DNA of 64,000 bases from Streptomyces diacarni (GTDB lineage Bacteria; Actinomycetota; Actinomycetes; Streptomycetales; Streptomycetaceae): NCBI RefSeq assembly GCF_003323715.1, contig NZ_QOIN01000047.1, positions 372,001 to 436,000 of the forward strand, read 5' to 3'. Made by a program: the position numbers and the translations under genes. Under the pieces are notes generated by a model. The model was given only the letters and a program-made list of their open reading frames with translations. It ran no database searches and was not told the DNA's origin. Shown in pieces: positions 13,274-23,394 of the stretch (position 1 is its first letter; each line of letters begins with the position of its first letter).

Positions 13274-14131
13274 TCAGCTGAGTTCCGCGCCTCCCGAAGC
13301 CTTCATCCGCGAGGACTCCAGGGTCTGCGAGGCCGGCGGGGCGCTCACCTCGACCTCGGTGCCGTAGTCCGAGTAGAAGACCGTGTTCTCGGAGCTCGAC
13401 CCGTCCTTCGTCTCGAAGGACTCCTCCTTCTTGACCAGCAGGTCGTTCTCATCGATCCACAGGTCGATCTTCTCTTCCGTGATGCCCTGCTTCTCGAACT
13501 GCTGCTCCAGAGCCTTCTTGTCGGACTCCTTGAGGTCCTTGGACTGCATACGCACCAGCTCGGACGGCGTCAACGTACCGCTGTAGTGCGTGGCCTCGGC
13601 CCCGCGCACCGTCTCGGTCCCGGCCGACTTCACCTTGCCGCTCGCCAGCAGCAGCTGCACGGAGCGTGCCGGGTTGTTGTTCTGCATCTGGTCCTTGAGC
13701 ATCGCGCCGGAAGCGCTCTGCTCGGCCATGGTCTCGTAGTCGGTCTTGACCCACTGCTTGCCCTGCATCGGCTTCTGGAGCTTCATGTACATCGCGTCCG
13801 ACAGGTAGCGGATCGTCGTCGCCGAGCCGTCGGCGGTGGCCTCCACCTCTCCTTGGATGCCGCCGGACGACCAGTCGAAGGCGCCCTTCAGCTCGCTGGA
13901 CATGGTCTTGCCCTGCGTGGTCGTCTTCTGGACGCCGTCGGCGGCGGCGGAGTTCTTCCCCTCCGTGGCCGCCGAGGCCCTCTTCAGCGCCGCCAGGGCG
14001 CCCTGCACCGCCGAGCCGCCGCCCTTCGCCTCGTCCCCGCCCCCACCGTCGGCCTGCTCGCTGCCGCAGGCCGTCAGGCCCGTCATCAATGCGACACCCG
14101 CCGCCACGGCCGCCATCCGCGTGCTGCGCAT
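13274..14131 (-). CDS. LppX/LprAFG-like lipoprotein
   Basis: 285 residues with a lipoprotein signal peptide: basic start MRSTRM, a hydrophobic core and the lipobox LTAC (Cys22), then a Gly/Ser-rich linker. The remaining ~220 residues resemble LppX/LprAFG-type lipoproteins, which bind lipids or act as cell-envelope chaperones. It is expected to be anchored outside the membrane. Position between rplJ and rplA is conserved in Streptomyces. The start is supported by a GGGAG site. The exact role is unknown. Confidence 0.8.
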   Translation of the reverse strand: MRSTRMAAVAAGVALMTGLTACGSEQADGGGGDEAKGGGSAVQGALAALKRASAATEGKNSAAADGVQKTTTQGKTMSSELKGAFDWSSGGIQGEVEATADGSATTIRYLSDAMYMKLQKPMQGKQWVKTDYETMAEQSASGAMLKDQMQNNNPARSVQLLLASGKVKSAGTETVRGAEATHYSGTLTPSELVRMQSKDLKESDKKALEQQFEKQGITEEKIDLWIDENDLLVKKEESFETKDGSSSENTVFYSDYGTEVEVSAPPASQTLESSRMKASGGAELS

Positions 14132-14280
14132 GGAACTCCCCCTGTTCGTCTGTGCACGGACCCGTGGGGCCCGCTTTTTATCGGAACCTTACGCAACGGC
14201 AGAGACGACCGGAGTGGGGGAAGGGGTTCCGCCTCTGCGGAGCACGTGGAGCACTGAGCCGCTGGACCCGCCAACGGCGA

Positions 14281-14320
14281 AGGCCGGTGCCCGCCCCGGG
14301 AGAGGGGCGGGCACCGGCCT
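14281..14320 (-). terminator. rplKA operon terminator
   Basis: Perfect 17-bp inverted repeat (left arm 14281-14297 AGGCCGGTGCCCGCCCC, 6-nt loop, right arm 14304-14320). It starts 31 bp after the rplA stop codon and is one of the strongest hairpins in the window. Confidence 0.85.
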
Positions 14321-14350
14321 GTGTTTCGGCGCCTGCGGGCCGGTCGCGGA

Positions 14351-15073
14351 TCAGACCGCGGCCGGGTCCTCCTCGACGAGGAGGTTGCGGGTGCGGTTCG
14401 AGTCGACGGGGATACCGGGACCCATCGTCGTGGTGAAGGCGGCCTTCTTGATGTACCGGCCCTTCGCCGCCGACGGCTTCAGCCTGTTGATCTCCTCAAG
14501 GGCAGCGGCGTAGTTCTCCACGAGCTGCTGCTCGTCGAAAGACGCCTTGCCGATGATGAAGTGCAGGTTGGCGTGCTTGTCGACACGGAACTCGATCTTG
14601 CCGCCCTTGATGTCGGTGACGGCCTTGGCGACATCCGGGGTGACGGTGCCGGTCTTCGGGTTCGGCATCAGACCACGCGGACCGAGCACGCGGCCGAGGC
14701 GGCCGACCTTGCCCATCAGGTCCGGGGTCGCGACGACGGCGTCGAAGTCGAGCCGGCCGCCGGCGACCTCCTCGATCAGTTCGTCGGAGCCGACGATGTC
14801 GGCACCCGCGGCCTCCGCCGCCGCAGCACGGTCGCCGGTCGCGAAGACCAGGACCCGGGCGGTCTTACCGGTGCCGTGCGGGAGGTTGACGGTGCCGCGG
14901 ACCATCTGGTCGGCCTTGCGCGGGTCGACGCCCAGGCGCATGGCGACCTCGACGGTCGCGTCGAACTTCTGCGTGGAGGTCTCCTTGGCGAGACGGACCG
15001 CCTCCAGGGGCGCGTACTGCCGCGTCCTGTCGATCTTCTCGTCCGCCGCGCGGAGGGTCTTGCTGCGCTTCAC
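14351..15073 (-). CDS. rplA: 50S ribosomal protein L1
   Basis: 23S rRNA-binding protein of the L1 stalk and translational repressor of its own operon in many bacteria. The GTG at 15071-15073 (VKRSKTLRAADEKIDRTRQY) is chosen because AGGAG lies 5 nt upstream. This gives 240 residues, the family length, with conserved GRLGRVLGPRGLMPNPKTGT. It is separated from rplK by 73 bp and is probably co-transcribed with it. Confidence 0.96.
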   Translation of the reverse strand: MKRSKTLRAADEKIDRTRQYAPLEAVRLAKETSTQKFDATVEVAMRLGVDPRKADQMVRGTVNLPHGTGKTARVLVFATGDRAAAAEAAGADIVGSDELIEEVAGGRLDFDAVVATPDLMGKVGRLGRVLGPRGLMPNPKTGTVTPDVAKAVTDIKGGKIEFRVDKHANLHFIIGKASFDEQQLVENYAAALEEINRLKPSAAKGRYIKKAAFTTTMGPGIPVDSNRTRNLLVEEDPAAV

Positions 15074-15146
15074 TGCTGCTCCTGACGGTATGGAGTCGTG
15101 GTGCGGGCCAGCGCCTGGCCCTGCCACGGGGAGGAAAGGGTGGGGG

Positions 15147-15581
15147 TCAGCCCTCGACCGTGACGCCCATGGAGCGGGCGGTACCGGCGATGATCTTCTC
15201 CGCCTGGTCCAGGTCGTTGGCGTTGAGGTCGGGCATCTTGGTGGTGGCGATCTCGCGCACCTGGTCGCGGGTGATCTTGGCGACCTTGGTGGTGTGCGGA
15301 GTGCCGGAGCCCTTCTCCACGCCCGCGGCCTTGAGGATCATCTTCGCGGCCGGCGGGGTCTTGGTGATGAAGGTGAAGGAGCGGTCCTCGTAGACCGTGA
15401 TCTCCACCGGGATCACCCAGCCGCGCTGCGACTCGGTCGCGGCGTTGTAGGCCTTGCAGAACTCCATGATGTTGACGCCGTGCTGACCCAGCGCCGGGCC
15501 GACCGGCGGAGCCGGGTTGGCGGCGCCGGCCTGGATCTGGAGCTTGATCAGCCCCGCGACCTTCTTCTTCTTGGGAGGCAT
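15147..15581 (-). CDS. rplK: 50S ribosomal protein L11
   Basis: Component of the GTPase-associated centre, needed for RelA activation and the target region of thiopeptides. From the ATG at 15581 it reads MPPKKKKVAGLIKLQIQAGA with 144 residues, full length. The Pro-rich PAPPVGPALGQHGVNI loop is intact. The frame continues upstream to 15650, but that extension is not family-like. Confidence 0.96.
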   Translation of the reverse strand: MPPKKKKVAGLIKLQIQAGAANPAPPVGPALGQHGVNIMEFCKAYNAATESQRGWVIPVEITVYEDRSFTFITKTPPAAKMILKAAGVEKGSGTPHTTKVAKITRDQVREIATTKMPDLNANDLDQAEKIIAGTARSMGVTVEG

Positions 15582-15615
15582 GCTTCTCTCCGGGTCCTGG
15601 TGAGAGTGATTCATC

Positions 15616-15640
15616 CCTCCGCCCTTCACCCGGGCGGAGG
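15616..15640 (-). promoter_or_regulatory. rplK leader hairpin
   Basis: Perfect 9-bp inverted repeat CCTCCGCCC-7nt-GGGCGGAGG, 35-59 nt upstream of the rplK start. It could be a 5' leader structure for L1/L11 autoregulation; this is inferred from position only. Confidence 0.4.
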
Positions 15641-15687
15641 CATACCGCACAACGATAGCCGGTACCGTTCCGCGGCTCGAAACCGAG

Positions 15688-15723
15688 CAGGTCAGGAAGG
15701 GCCCGAGGGCTCTTCCTGACCTG
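15688..15723 (-). terminator. nusG-rplK intergenic hairpin
   Basis: CAGGTCAGGAAG / CTTCCTGACCTG, a 12-bp perfect outer stem continued by GCC/GGC. It sits 45-80 bp after nusG and before rplK on the minus strand, and is probably a terminator or partial terminator. Confidence 0.7.
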
Positions 15724-15767
15724 TCCGGAAGCTGGTTGTTCCACCGGCCCGCGAGGCGGGCCGACGG

Positions 15768-16688
15768 TCAGTTCTTCTGGATCTGGTCGAAGCTCAGCTC
15801 GACCGGGGTCTCGCGGCCGAAGATCTCGACGAGGCCCTTGACCTTCTTCGAGTCGGCGTTGATCTCGTTGATCGTCGCCTGCAGGGTGGCGAACGGACCG
15901 TCGGTGACGGTGACCGAGTCGCCCACCTCGAAGTCGAGCACCTGGACCTCGACCTTGCGTCCTGGCGTGCCCGCGGGCTTGCCCTCCTCGTCGGCCGCGG
16001 CGGCCTTGGCGGCCTTCTCCTCGGCCTCGGGGGCGAGCATCTTGACGATCTCGTCGAGGGTGAGCGGGTAGGGGTCGTAGGCGTTGCCGACGAAGCCGGT
16101 GACGCCCGGGGTGTTGCGCACGACGCCCCAGGACTCGTTGGTCAGATCCATCCGGACGAGCACGTAGCCGGGCAGCTTGTTCTGCCGGACGTTCTTGCGC
16201 TCGCCGTTCTTGATCTGGACGATCTCTTCCTCGGGGACCTCGGCCTGGTAGATGAAGTCCTCGACGTTCAGCGAGACGGCGCGCTGCTCCAGGTTGGCCT
16301 TCACGCGCTTCTCGTAGCCCGCGTAGGTGTGGATGACGTACCAGTCGCCCGGCAGGAAGCGCAGCTCCTCGCGGAGCTGGGCGACCGGGTCGACCGTCTC
16401 CTCCTCGGCGGCCTCGGCGGCCTCCTGGCCCGCGGCGGCCGCTGCCTCGGAATCGTCGGCGTCCTCGGCGGCGACGTCGCCGGCGGCCTCGGCCGCGGTC
16501 ACGTCGTCGGCCGGCAGGGCCGCGCCGTCGTCCTCGTCACGGACGGCGGCCACCTCGGCGGGCTCACCGGCAGCGGCCTCGGCGGCTTCCGCCCGGTCGA
16601 CGCTGCTGTCCGCCGCCTCGACGATGTCGCGCGCCGTGTCGTCGCCCGCTTCGGGCTCGACGGCATCGTTCATGTTCGGCTCAGACAC
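15768..16688 (-). CDS. nusG: Transcription termination/antitermination protein NusG
   Basis: Binds RNA polymerase and couples transcription to translation or Rho. The 306 residues include a ~115-residue acidic Ala/Glu-rich N-terminal extension, typical of Streptomyces. Then come the NGN domain (from about WYVIHTYAGYEKRVKANLEQ) and a C-terminal KOW domain (DFEVGDSVTVTDGPFATLQA). It follows secE by 74 bp, the conserved secE-nusG-rplK-rplA order. Confidence 0.95.
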   Translation of the reverse strand: MSEPNMNDAVEPEAGDDTARDIVEAADSSVDRAEAAEAAAGEPAEVAAVRDEDDGAALPADDVTAAEAAGDVAAEDADDSEAAAAAGQEAAEAAEEETVDPVAQLREELRFLPGDWYVIHTYAGYEKRVKANLEQRAVSLNVEDFIYQAEVPEEEIVQIKNGERKNVRQNKLPGYVLVRMDLTNESWGVVRNTPGVTGFVGNAYDPYPLTLDEIVKMLAPEAEEKAAKAAAADEEGKPAGTPGRKVEVQVLDFEVGDSVTVTDGPFATLQATINEINADSKKVKGLVEIFGRETPVELSFDQIQKN

Positions 16689-16730
16689 GGTGGCTGCTTC
16701 TTCCTGACTTCAAGGGGTCGAACATGCGGA

Positions 16731-16751
16731 AAGCCCCCGCGGAGGGGGCTT
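16731..16751 (-). terminator. secE-nusG intergenic hairpin
   Basis: Perfect stem AAGCCCCC-gcgga-GGGGGCTT between secE and the nusG start. It could reduce read-through from secE into nusG or stabilise a processed end. Confidence 0.6.
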
Positions 16752-16762
16752 CGCGCGGGTGG

Positions 16763-17044
16763 TCAGCCGAAGACGTGTTTCATGACTTCGGTCAGCCCAT
16801 AGTCAATCACGAACACCAGGGCGATGATGATGACGACGAAGACGATCACCACGCTCGTGTACGTGGAGAGCTGCTGCCGCGTCGGCCAGACGACCTTGCG
16901 AAGCTCCGCGACGATCTGACGGTAGAAAAGGGCGAGGCGAGCCAGAGGCCCCTTCTTCGCCCGCTTTCCGCCCTTACGGGGCTTCTTGCCCTCGGACGAC
17001 CCTCCGGGCTCGGGGACCTCGGTGGTATCCGTGATCTCCGTCAC
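16763..17044 (-). CDS. secE: Preprotein translocase subunit SecE
   Basis: Single-span gamma subunit of the SecYEG channel. It has 93 residues: a basic, Gly/Lys-rich N-terminus, an amphipathic stretch ending RKVVWPTRQQL (the conserved SecE signature), and one C-terminal membrane helix (about 65-88). It lies directly downstream of tRNA-Trp on the same strand, as in other streptomycetes. Confidence 0.95.
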   Translation of the reverse strand: MTEITDTTEVPEPGGSSEGKKPRKGGKRAKKGPLARLALFYRQIVAELRKVVWPTRQQLSTYTSVVIVFVVIIIALVFVIDYGLTEVMKHVFG

Positions 17045-17169
17045 TCGTCCTCACCTGATCCGGGTCGTTGCCCTGCGGCGTCCGGCCCGGCCGCACGGCG
17101 GTGCAATGTCAGTGCATTCAGTCGCTGCAACACGTACGCACGCACACACCTTGGCGACGTGTGTGTAGC

Positions 17170-17242
17170 AGGGCCGGAGGGACTCGAACCCCCAACCGCT
17201 GGTTTTGGAGACCAGTGCTCTACCAATTGAGCTACGACCCTT
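17170..17242 (-). tRNA. tRNA-Trp (CCA)
   Basis: 73-nt cloverleaf on the minus strand starting AGGGTCGTAGCTCAATTGG. The anticodon is CCA in the loop CTCCAAAA, the T loop is GGTTCGAGTCC, and the acceptor AGGGTCG pairs with CGGCCCT. The discriminator is G and no CCA is encoded. Confidence 0.96.
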
Positions 17243-17456
17243 TGTTGTTTCCCTCAACCTACCGCATTCACACGGTCGCGCGGCGTGTGCACCGGCAACG
17301 CACTGTGATCGACAGGTCGAAGGCCAACGACGTGTGAGTGTACGTGCTCAGCGTCCTGGCGTCGAACACGATCCGCCCCCGCCGCGGACAAGATCGCCTC
17401 CCGCGCCCGTCAAACCGCTGTGCCGCCGCTCGGGCGGGTCTGGTTACATGCCCTGT

Positions 17457-18695
<1,239 letters not shown>

Positions 18696-18720
18696 CGCGC
18701 ACACGCAGCGAGCACACCGC

Positions 18721-18757
18721 GTGAGCGGGCCGGGGCACGGCGCCCCGGCCCGCTCAC
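18721..18757 (+). terminator. aspC terminator
   Basis: Perfect 16-bp inverted repeat GTGAGCGGGCCGGGGC / GCCCCGGCCCGCTCAC with a 5-nt loop, 26 bp after the aspC stop. No T tract. Confidence 0.85.
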
Positions 18758-18879
18758 GCTTTCGGGTATCGCTCTGGCGCCCGCCGGCGCCCGTTCCGCC
18801 GCACCCGGCTCTCTGTTCGGGACGTCCCCTTCGGGGAACCCGCTACCGGTCACCCGCCCCAGTACGGCAGGATCTTGGG

Positions 18880-19914
18880 ATGTTGCACTCTTCCGGAGAG
18901 CGGGACACGCGCGCACTGCCCAAAGCCCACCTGCACCTGCACTTCACCGGGTCTATGCGGCCCTCCACGCTGCTGGAGCTGGCCGACAAGTACGGCGTGC
19001 ACCTGCCGGACGCGCTCAAGGGCGGTGAGCCTCCCCGGCTGCGGGCGACGGACGAGCGCGGCTGGTTCCGCTTCCAGCGGCTCTACGACATCGCCCGCTC
19101 CTGTCTGCGGGCGCCGGAGGACATCCAGCGGCTGGTGCGGGAGGCCGCCCAGGAGGACGTGCGGGACGGCTCGCGCTGGCTGGAGATCCAGGTCGACCCG
19201 ACCTCCTACGCGCCGCGGCTCGGCGGTCTCTCCCCCGCGCTGGAGATCATCCTGGACGCGGTGGAGACGGCCTCGCGCGAGACCGGGCTCGGCATCCGCG
19301 TGGTGGTGGCCGCCAACCGCATGAAGCACCCGCTGGAGGCCCGTACACTCGCGCGCCTGGCGGTGCGGTACGCGGACCGCGGCATCGTCGGCTTCGGCCT
19401 GTCCAACGACGAACGGCGGGGCTTCGCCCGCGACTTCGACCGCGCCTTCGGTATCGCCAGGGACGGCGGGCTGCTGGCCGCGCCGCACGGGGGCGAGCTG
19501 TCGGGTCCCGGCAGCGTCCGCGACTGCGTGGACGACCTGCGCGCCTCCCGCGTGGGCCACGGCGTGCGCGCCGCGGAGGACCCCTGGCTGCTGTCCCGGC
19601 TCGCCGAACGCCGGGTGACCTGCGAGGTCTGCCCGGCCTCCAACGTGGCGCTGGGCGTCTACGACAAGGCCGAGGACGTACCCGTGCGGGCGCTGTGGGA
19701 CGCCGGGGTGCCGATGGCCCTGGGCGCCGACGACCCGCTGCTGTTCGGCTCACGGCTGGCCGCGCAGTACGACCTCGTGCGCCGCGCGCACGCCTTCACG
19801 GACGCCGAACTCGCCGAGCTGGCCCGCCAGTCGGTACGGGGCGCCTCGATGCCCGAGGACGTACGCGCCGGGGTACTGGCGGACATCGACGCCTGGCTGG
19901 CGCCCGCGGCGTGA
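18880..19914 (+). CDS. add: Adenosine deaminase family protein
   Basis: Metal-dependent hydrolase of the adenosine/adenine deaminase family (purine salvage). The 344 residues from the ATG at 18880 contain the metal-binding HLHLHFTG, the catalytic HGGELSG (equivalent of HAGE), RVGHGV, CEVCPASNVALG and GADDPLLFG. The Glu usually preceding the first HxH pair is replaced (KAHLHLH), but the metal ligands are present. It is followed by a convergent TetR gene. Whether the substrate is adenosine or adenine cannot be told from sequence alone. Confidence 0.85.
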   Translation: MLHSSGERDTRALPKAHLHLHFTGSMRPSTLLELADKYGVHLPDALKGGEPPRLRATDERGWFRFQRLYDIARSCLRAPEDIQRLVREAAQEDVRDGSRWLEIQVDPTSYAPRLGGLSPALEIILDAVETASRETGLGIRVVVAANRMKHPLEARTLARLAVRYADRGIVGFGLSNDERRGFARDFDRAFGIARDGGLLAAPHGGELSGPGSVRDCVDDLRASRVGHGVRAAEDPWLLSRLAERRVTCEVCPASNVALGVYDKAEDVPVRALWDAGVPMALGADDPLLFGSRLAAQYDLVRRAHAFTDAELAELARQSVRGASMPEDVRAGVLADIDAWLAPAA

Positions 19915-19954
19915 GAGCGGGCGCCGCCGCCCGACGCCCGTCCGGCCGGGGCGC

Positions 19955-20545
19955 TCAGCCGATACCGTCCAGTACGGTGCGCGCGAGCGTGGCCGCGAAG
20001 TCCTCCAGCGGAGCAGGCGGTCCGTCGACGGCTCCGTAGGCGAAGGCCCGGTGCGCGCAGGCGCCCATCAGCAGCGCGGCGGCGGTGTAGGTGTCGGCGT
20101 CCGCCCTGATCCTGCCGGCCTCCTGTTCGGCGCGCAGGTAGGCGTCCAGCCGGCTGATCGGCACGTGTGGCCCTACGCCCCTCTCGCGCATGGCCCGCTC
20201 GTGCCGGTCCTTGAGGCGGCGGTCGGCGAAGAGGGACGCGGCGATGGGAAACGTCTCGGCGTAGAAGACGGCGGCGTGCCGGGCGACCTCGGCGAGGTTC
20301 TCCTCGACGGTGCCCGCGCCCGGGTCGCCGCGCAGCCTCTCCAACGTGGCGCCGAGCCGCGGCAGCCGCTCGCTCAGCACGCCGATGAACAGTTCCTCCT
20401 TGCTCGCGAAGTGCTTGTAGAGCGCCGCTTCCGAACAGCCCGCCGCCTTGGCGATCTCCTTGGTGGTGGTGCGCAGCAGTCCTTCCGAGCGCATCAGCGC
20501 GTGTGCGGCGTCGAGGATGCGGGTCCGGGTGGGCTGCGGGGTCAT
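19955..20545 (-). CDS. TetR-family transcriptional regulator
   Basis: 196 residues from the ATG at 20545. The N-terminal helix-turn-helix (about 10-55: TRTRILDAAHALMRSEG ... AALYKHFASKEELF) is classic TetR. The C-terminal ligand domain is unassigned. It is transcribed divergently from the NAD(P)-binding protein at 20625, with palindromic sites in the 79-bp gap. It probably represses itself and that neighbour. Confidence 0.88.
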   Translation of the reverse strand: MTPQPTRTRILDAAHALMRSEGLLRTTTKEIAKAAGCSEAALYKHFASKEELFIGVLSERLPRLGATLERLRGDPGAGTVEENLAEVARHAAVFYAETFPIAASLFADRRLKDRHERAMRERGVGPHVPISRLDAYLRAEQEAGRIRADADTYTAAALLMGACAHRAFAYGAVDGPPAPLEDFAATLARTVLDGIG

Positions 20546-20568
20546 CGTGGTCCCTTCTTGACGGGAGA

Positions 20569-20607
20569 GTGAGTACTTACCCACCATAGAGGTAAGTGAA
20601 CACTCAC
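20569..20607. promoter_or_regulatory. Paired TetR operators
   Basis: Two near-palindromes in the divergent gap: GTGAGTACTTAC (20569-20580) and GTAAGTGAACACTCAC (20592-20607). They share the half-site GTRAGT and are inverted relative to each other. Their position over both promoters suggests autoregulation by the adjacent TetR protein. Confidence 0.7.
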
Positions 20608-20624
20608 CCACCCTTGGAGTCACC

Positions 20625-21284
20625 GTGCACCTCACCGTCTTCGGCGCGACCGGCGGCGTCGGCCGGGAAATCGTCCGTCAGGCGCTGCAAGCCGGGCACG
20701 CCGTCACGGCCGTCGTCCGCGACCCGGCGCGGCTGCCCGTCACCGGAGAGCGGCTGGAGATCGTCACCGCCGACCTCACCGAACCCGGCGCCCTCGGCTC
20801 CGCCGTGGCCGCCCGTGACGCGGTCTTCTCCGGACTGGGCGCCTCCAGCAACGCGCAGGCACGTCAGGGCGTCGCAGCACGCGTCACCGACGTGGTGCTG
20901 CGCGCGCTGGAGACGGCCGGCACCCGGCCTGACGGGGACCGGCCGCGCTTCGTCGCCGTCAGCGCGGCACCGCTCGCGAGCGAGCCGGCCGACCAGACGT
21001 TCGTCTCCCGGCGGATCGCGATGCCGCTCGTCTCCCGCTTCCTCAAACCGGTCTACGACGACCTGCGCGTCATGGAGGAGGCCATCCACCGCAGCGCGAC
21101 GGAGTGGACGGTGGTGCGGCCCCCCATGCTGCGGGACGGGCCGCTGCGGGAGACCTACCGCACGGCGCACGAGGTGAACCTGCGGGGCGGTCGCCTCATC
21201 GGGCGCGCCGACGTCGCCCACGCGATGCTCGCCGCCGCCGCAGACCCGGCCACCGTCGAACGGAACGTGAGCGTCGCCTACTGA
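20625..21284 (+). CDS. NmrA-like NAD(P)-binding protein
   Basis: 219 residues from a GTG start, with a Rossmann dinucleotide motif at the N-terminus (VFGATGGVGREIV) and the SDR_a5/NmrA-like layout (VSAAPLASE, WTVVRPPML). It lacks a convincing YxxxK catalytic pair, so it may be a quinone/flavin-linked reductase or redox sensor rather than a classical dehydrogenase. It is probably controlled by the divergent TetR protein. Confidence 0.8.
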   Translation: MHLTVFGATGGVGREIVRQALQAGHAVTAVVRDPARLPVTGERLEIVTADLTEPGALGSAVAARDAVFSGLGASSNAQARQGVAARVTDVVLRALETAGTRPDGDRPRFVAVSAAPLASEPADQTFVSRRIAMPLVSRFLKPVYDDLRVMEEAIHRSATEWTVVRPPMLRDGPLRETYRTAHEVNLRGGRLIGRADVAHAMLAAAADPATVERNVSVAY

Positions 21285-21288
21285 ACCC

Positions 21289-21316
21289 GCCGGCTCCCGG
21301 CCCCGCGGGAGCCGGC
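21289..21316. terminator. Bidirectional terminator
   Basis: Perfect 10-bp stem GCCGGCTCCC / GGGAGCCGGC with an 8-nt loop. It exactly fills the 34-bp gap between the convergent NmrA-like and murB genes. Confidence 0.8.
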
Positions 21317-21318
21317 AC

Positions 21319-22392
21319 CTACAGGGCGCAGCCGACCGTCACCGGCTCGTTCGTCAGAGTGACGCCGAACGCGTCCCGCACCCCGTCGCGCACCTCGCGT
21401 GCCAGCGCCAGCAGGTCGGCCGTGGTGGCCGAACCCCGGTTGGTGAGTGCCAGCGTGTGCTTGGTCGAGATCCGGGCAGGACCGGTGCCGTAGCCCTTGG
21501 TGAAGCCCGCCTTGTCGATGAGCCAGGCGGCCGAGGTCTTGGTGCGCCCCTCCCCCGCGGGGAAGGCGGGCGGCGCCACCTCGGGACCCAGCCGCTCCCG
21601 CACCCGGTCGACGAAGGCCGCGAACTGCTCGTCGTCCAGGATCGGGTTGGTGAAGAAGGAACCGGCCGACCAGGTGTCGTGGTCGGCGGGGTCGAGCACC
21701 ATGCCCTTCCCCGCCCGCAACCGCAGCACGGCCTCGCGCGCCCGCGCCGCGGGGACCCGGTCGCCGGCCTCCACGCCGAGGAGCCGCGCGGTCTCCGGAT
21801 ACCTGATCGGCGCGGAGAGGCCCTCCGCGTCCTCCAACGCGAAACGGACCCGCAGCACGACGTGGCGTCCCGGATCGGCCTTGAAGCGGCTGTGCCGGTA
21901 GGAGAAACCGCACTCCGCGTTCGTGAGGGTGACGACCTGGCGGGCCCGCCGGTCGTAGGCGACAACCTCGGTGAGGGTGCTGGAGACCTCCTGGCCGTAG
22001 GCGCCGACGTTCTGCACGGGTGTGGCGCCCGCCGAGCCCGGAATGCCGGCCAGGCACTCGACGCCCGCCAGGCCCGCCTCGACGGTACGGGCCACGGCGT
22101 CCGACCAGTTCTCGCCCGCGGCCAACTCCAGGCTGCTGCCCGACAGGGAGAGACCGCGGGTCGCGATGCGCAGGACGGTGCCCTGGAAACCCTCGTCCGC
22201 GATGACGAGGTTGCTGCCGCCCGCGATGATCAGCAGCGGCGTCCCGCTGTCGTCCGCCTCGCGGACCGCGGCGATCACCTCGTCGTCTGTGGTGGCCACG
22301 ACCAGCCGCTCGGCGGGCCCGCCGAGGCGCAGCGTCGTCAGCGGGGCCAGCGAGGCCGTGGGGACACCGGGGTCAACGTAGAGTTCCTGCAC
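21319..22392 (-). CDS. murB: UDP-N-acetylenolpyruvoylglucosamine reductase
   Basis: FAD enzyme reducing UDP-GlcNAc-enolpyruvate to UDP-MurNAc in cytoplasmic peptidoglycan synthesis. It has 357 residues from a GTG start. The FAD-binding LTTLRLGGPA and GGSNLVIADEG, the GIPGSAGATPVQNVGAYGQE signature and the catalytic region SAGSFFTNP are present. This is a type I/actinobacterial MurB. It is monocistronic on the minus strand. Confidence 0.95.
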   Translation of the reverse strand: MQELYVDPGVPTASLAPLTTLRLGGPAERLVVATTDDEVIAAVREADDSGTPLLIIAGGSNLVIADEGFQGTVLRIATRGLSLSGSSLELAAGENWSDAVARTVEAGLAGVECLAGIPGSAGATPVQNVGAYGQEVSSTLTEVVAYDRRARQVVTLTNAECGFSYRHSRFKADPGRHVVLRVRFALEDAEGLSAPIRYPETARLLGVEAGDRVPAARAREAVLRLRAGKGMVLDPADHDTWSAGSFFTNPILDDEQFAAFVDRVRERLGPEVAPPAFPAGEGRTKTSAAWLIDKAGFTKGYGTGPARISTKHTLALTNRGSATTADLLALAREVRDGVRDAFGVTLTNEPVTVGCAL

Positions 22393-22495
22393 GCGCTCCA
22401 GCCTACGGGTGTGCGCGACCCGGGCCGCCCCACACTCGCGGCGGGCCCCGCCACGGCGCGGGCCGGTCGTCGGCCACCGGCCGCCTGCCGCTGTC

Positions 22496-22927
22496 TCAGC
22501 CCAGCTTGACCACGGCCCGGGACATGCCCAAAACCTTGGTGCCCGCGCTGGTGACCGTCAGGTCGACCTGCACCGTGCGGGCCTCGTCGTCCAGCTTCTT
22601 GGCGACCTTGCCCGCCACCTCGATGACGGCGCCCTCGTCGTCCGGCACGACGACCGGTTTGGTGAACCGCACGCCGTACTGCACCAGCGCACCCGGGTCA
22701 CCCGTCCAGTCGGTGACGACACGGGCGGCCTCGGCCATGGTGAACATGCCGTGCGCGATGACGTCGGGCAGCCCGACGCTCTTGGCGAACCGCTCGTTCC
22801 AGTGGATGGGGTTGAAGTCCCCCGAAGCGCCGGCGTAGCGCACCAGCCGCTCCCGGTCCACGGGGAAGCTGCGCGCGGGCAGCTCCGTGCCCGGCTCCAC
22901 GTCGTCGTAACCGACCCGCGCTGTCAT
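22496..22927 (-). CDS. MaoC-like dehydratase (HadB-type)
   Basis: 143 residues with a single hot-dog fold and the hydratase signature DFNPIHWNERFAKSVGLPDV. This resembles the catalytic HadB/HtdY-type (R)-3-hydroxyacyl dehydratase subunit of fatty acid elongation. The ATG at 22927 is chosen because AGGGGAG lies 8 nt upstream. A GTG at 22936 would overlap the stop of the preceding gene by 4 bp. It pairs with the non-catalytic-type partner immediately upstream. Confidence 0.85.
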   Translation of the reverse strand: MTARVGYDDVEPGTELPARSFPVDRERLVRYAGASGDFNPIHWNERFAKSVGLPDVIAHGMFTMAEAARVVTDWTGDPGALVQYGVRFTKPVVVPDDEGAVIEVAGKVAKKLDDEARTVQVDLTVTSAGTKVLGMSRAVVKLG

Positions 22928-22932
22928 CCGGG

Positions 22933-23394
22933 TCACTCCCCTTCCGGCGTTTCGACCGCACGCGCCACCAGTTTGCAGTGGACGGTGACCACCGTCTCGC
23001 CCGCCTCGTCCAGCACGTCACCGCGGATGTCGAGAATCTCGTTGCCCGCCATCGACCTGATCGACTCGATGGTCGAACCGACCGAGAGCAGGTCCCCCGC
23101 GCGGACGGGACGGCGGTAGGCGAACTTCTGGTCACCGTGCACCACACGGCCCCAGTCCAGACCCAGCTTCGGATCGCGCACCACGCGCTCCGCCTCGCGG
23201 AAGGTGAGGGAGAACACGAACGTGGGCGGCGCGATCACGTCCGGGTGACCGAGCGCCTGCGCGGCCTCGACGTCCGTGTAGGCCGGATTGCCGTCCCCGA
23301 TGGCCTCCGCGAATTCGCGGATCTTCTCCCTGCCGACCTCGTACGGCCTGCTGGGCGGGTACGTCCGCCCGACGAAGGACTGGTCGAGTGCCAT
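22933..23394 (-). CDS. MaoC N-terminal-type dehydratase (HadA-type)
   Basis: 153 residues beginning MALDQSFVGRTYPPSRPYEV, with the FAS1-like/MaoC N-terminal hot-dog domain. It resembles mycobacterial HadA/HadC, which form heterodimers with a MaoC subunit. It lies 5 bp upstream of the HadB-type gene, so the two are translationally linked and likely form one 3-hydroxyacyl-thioester dehydratase. It is downstream of rpmG, mirroring the rpmG-hadA-hadB order of mycobacteria. Confidence 0.85.
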   Translation of the reverse strand: MALDQSFVGRTYPPSRPYEVGREKIREFAEAIGDGNPAYTDVEAAQALGHPDVIAPPTFVFSLTFREAERVVRDPKLGLDWGRVVHGDQKFAYRRPVRAGDLLSVGSTIESIRSMAGNEILDIRGDVLDEAGETVVTVHCKLVARAVETPEGE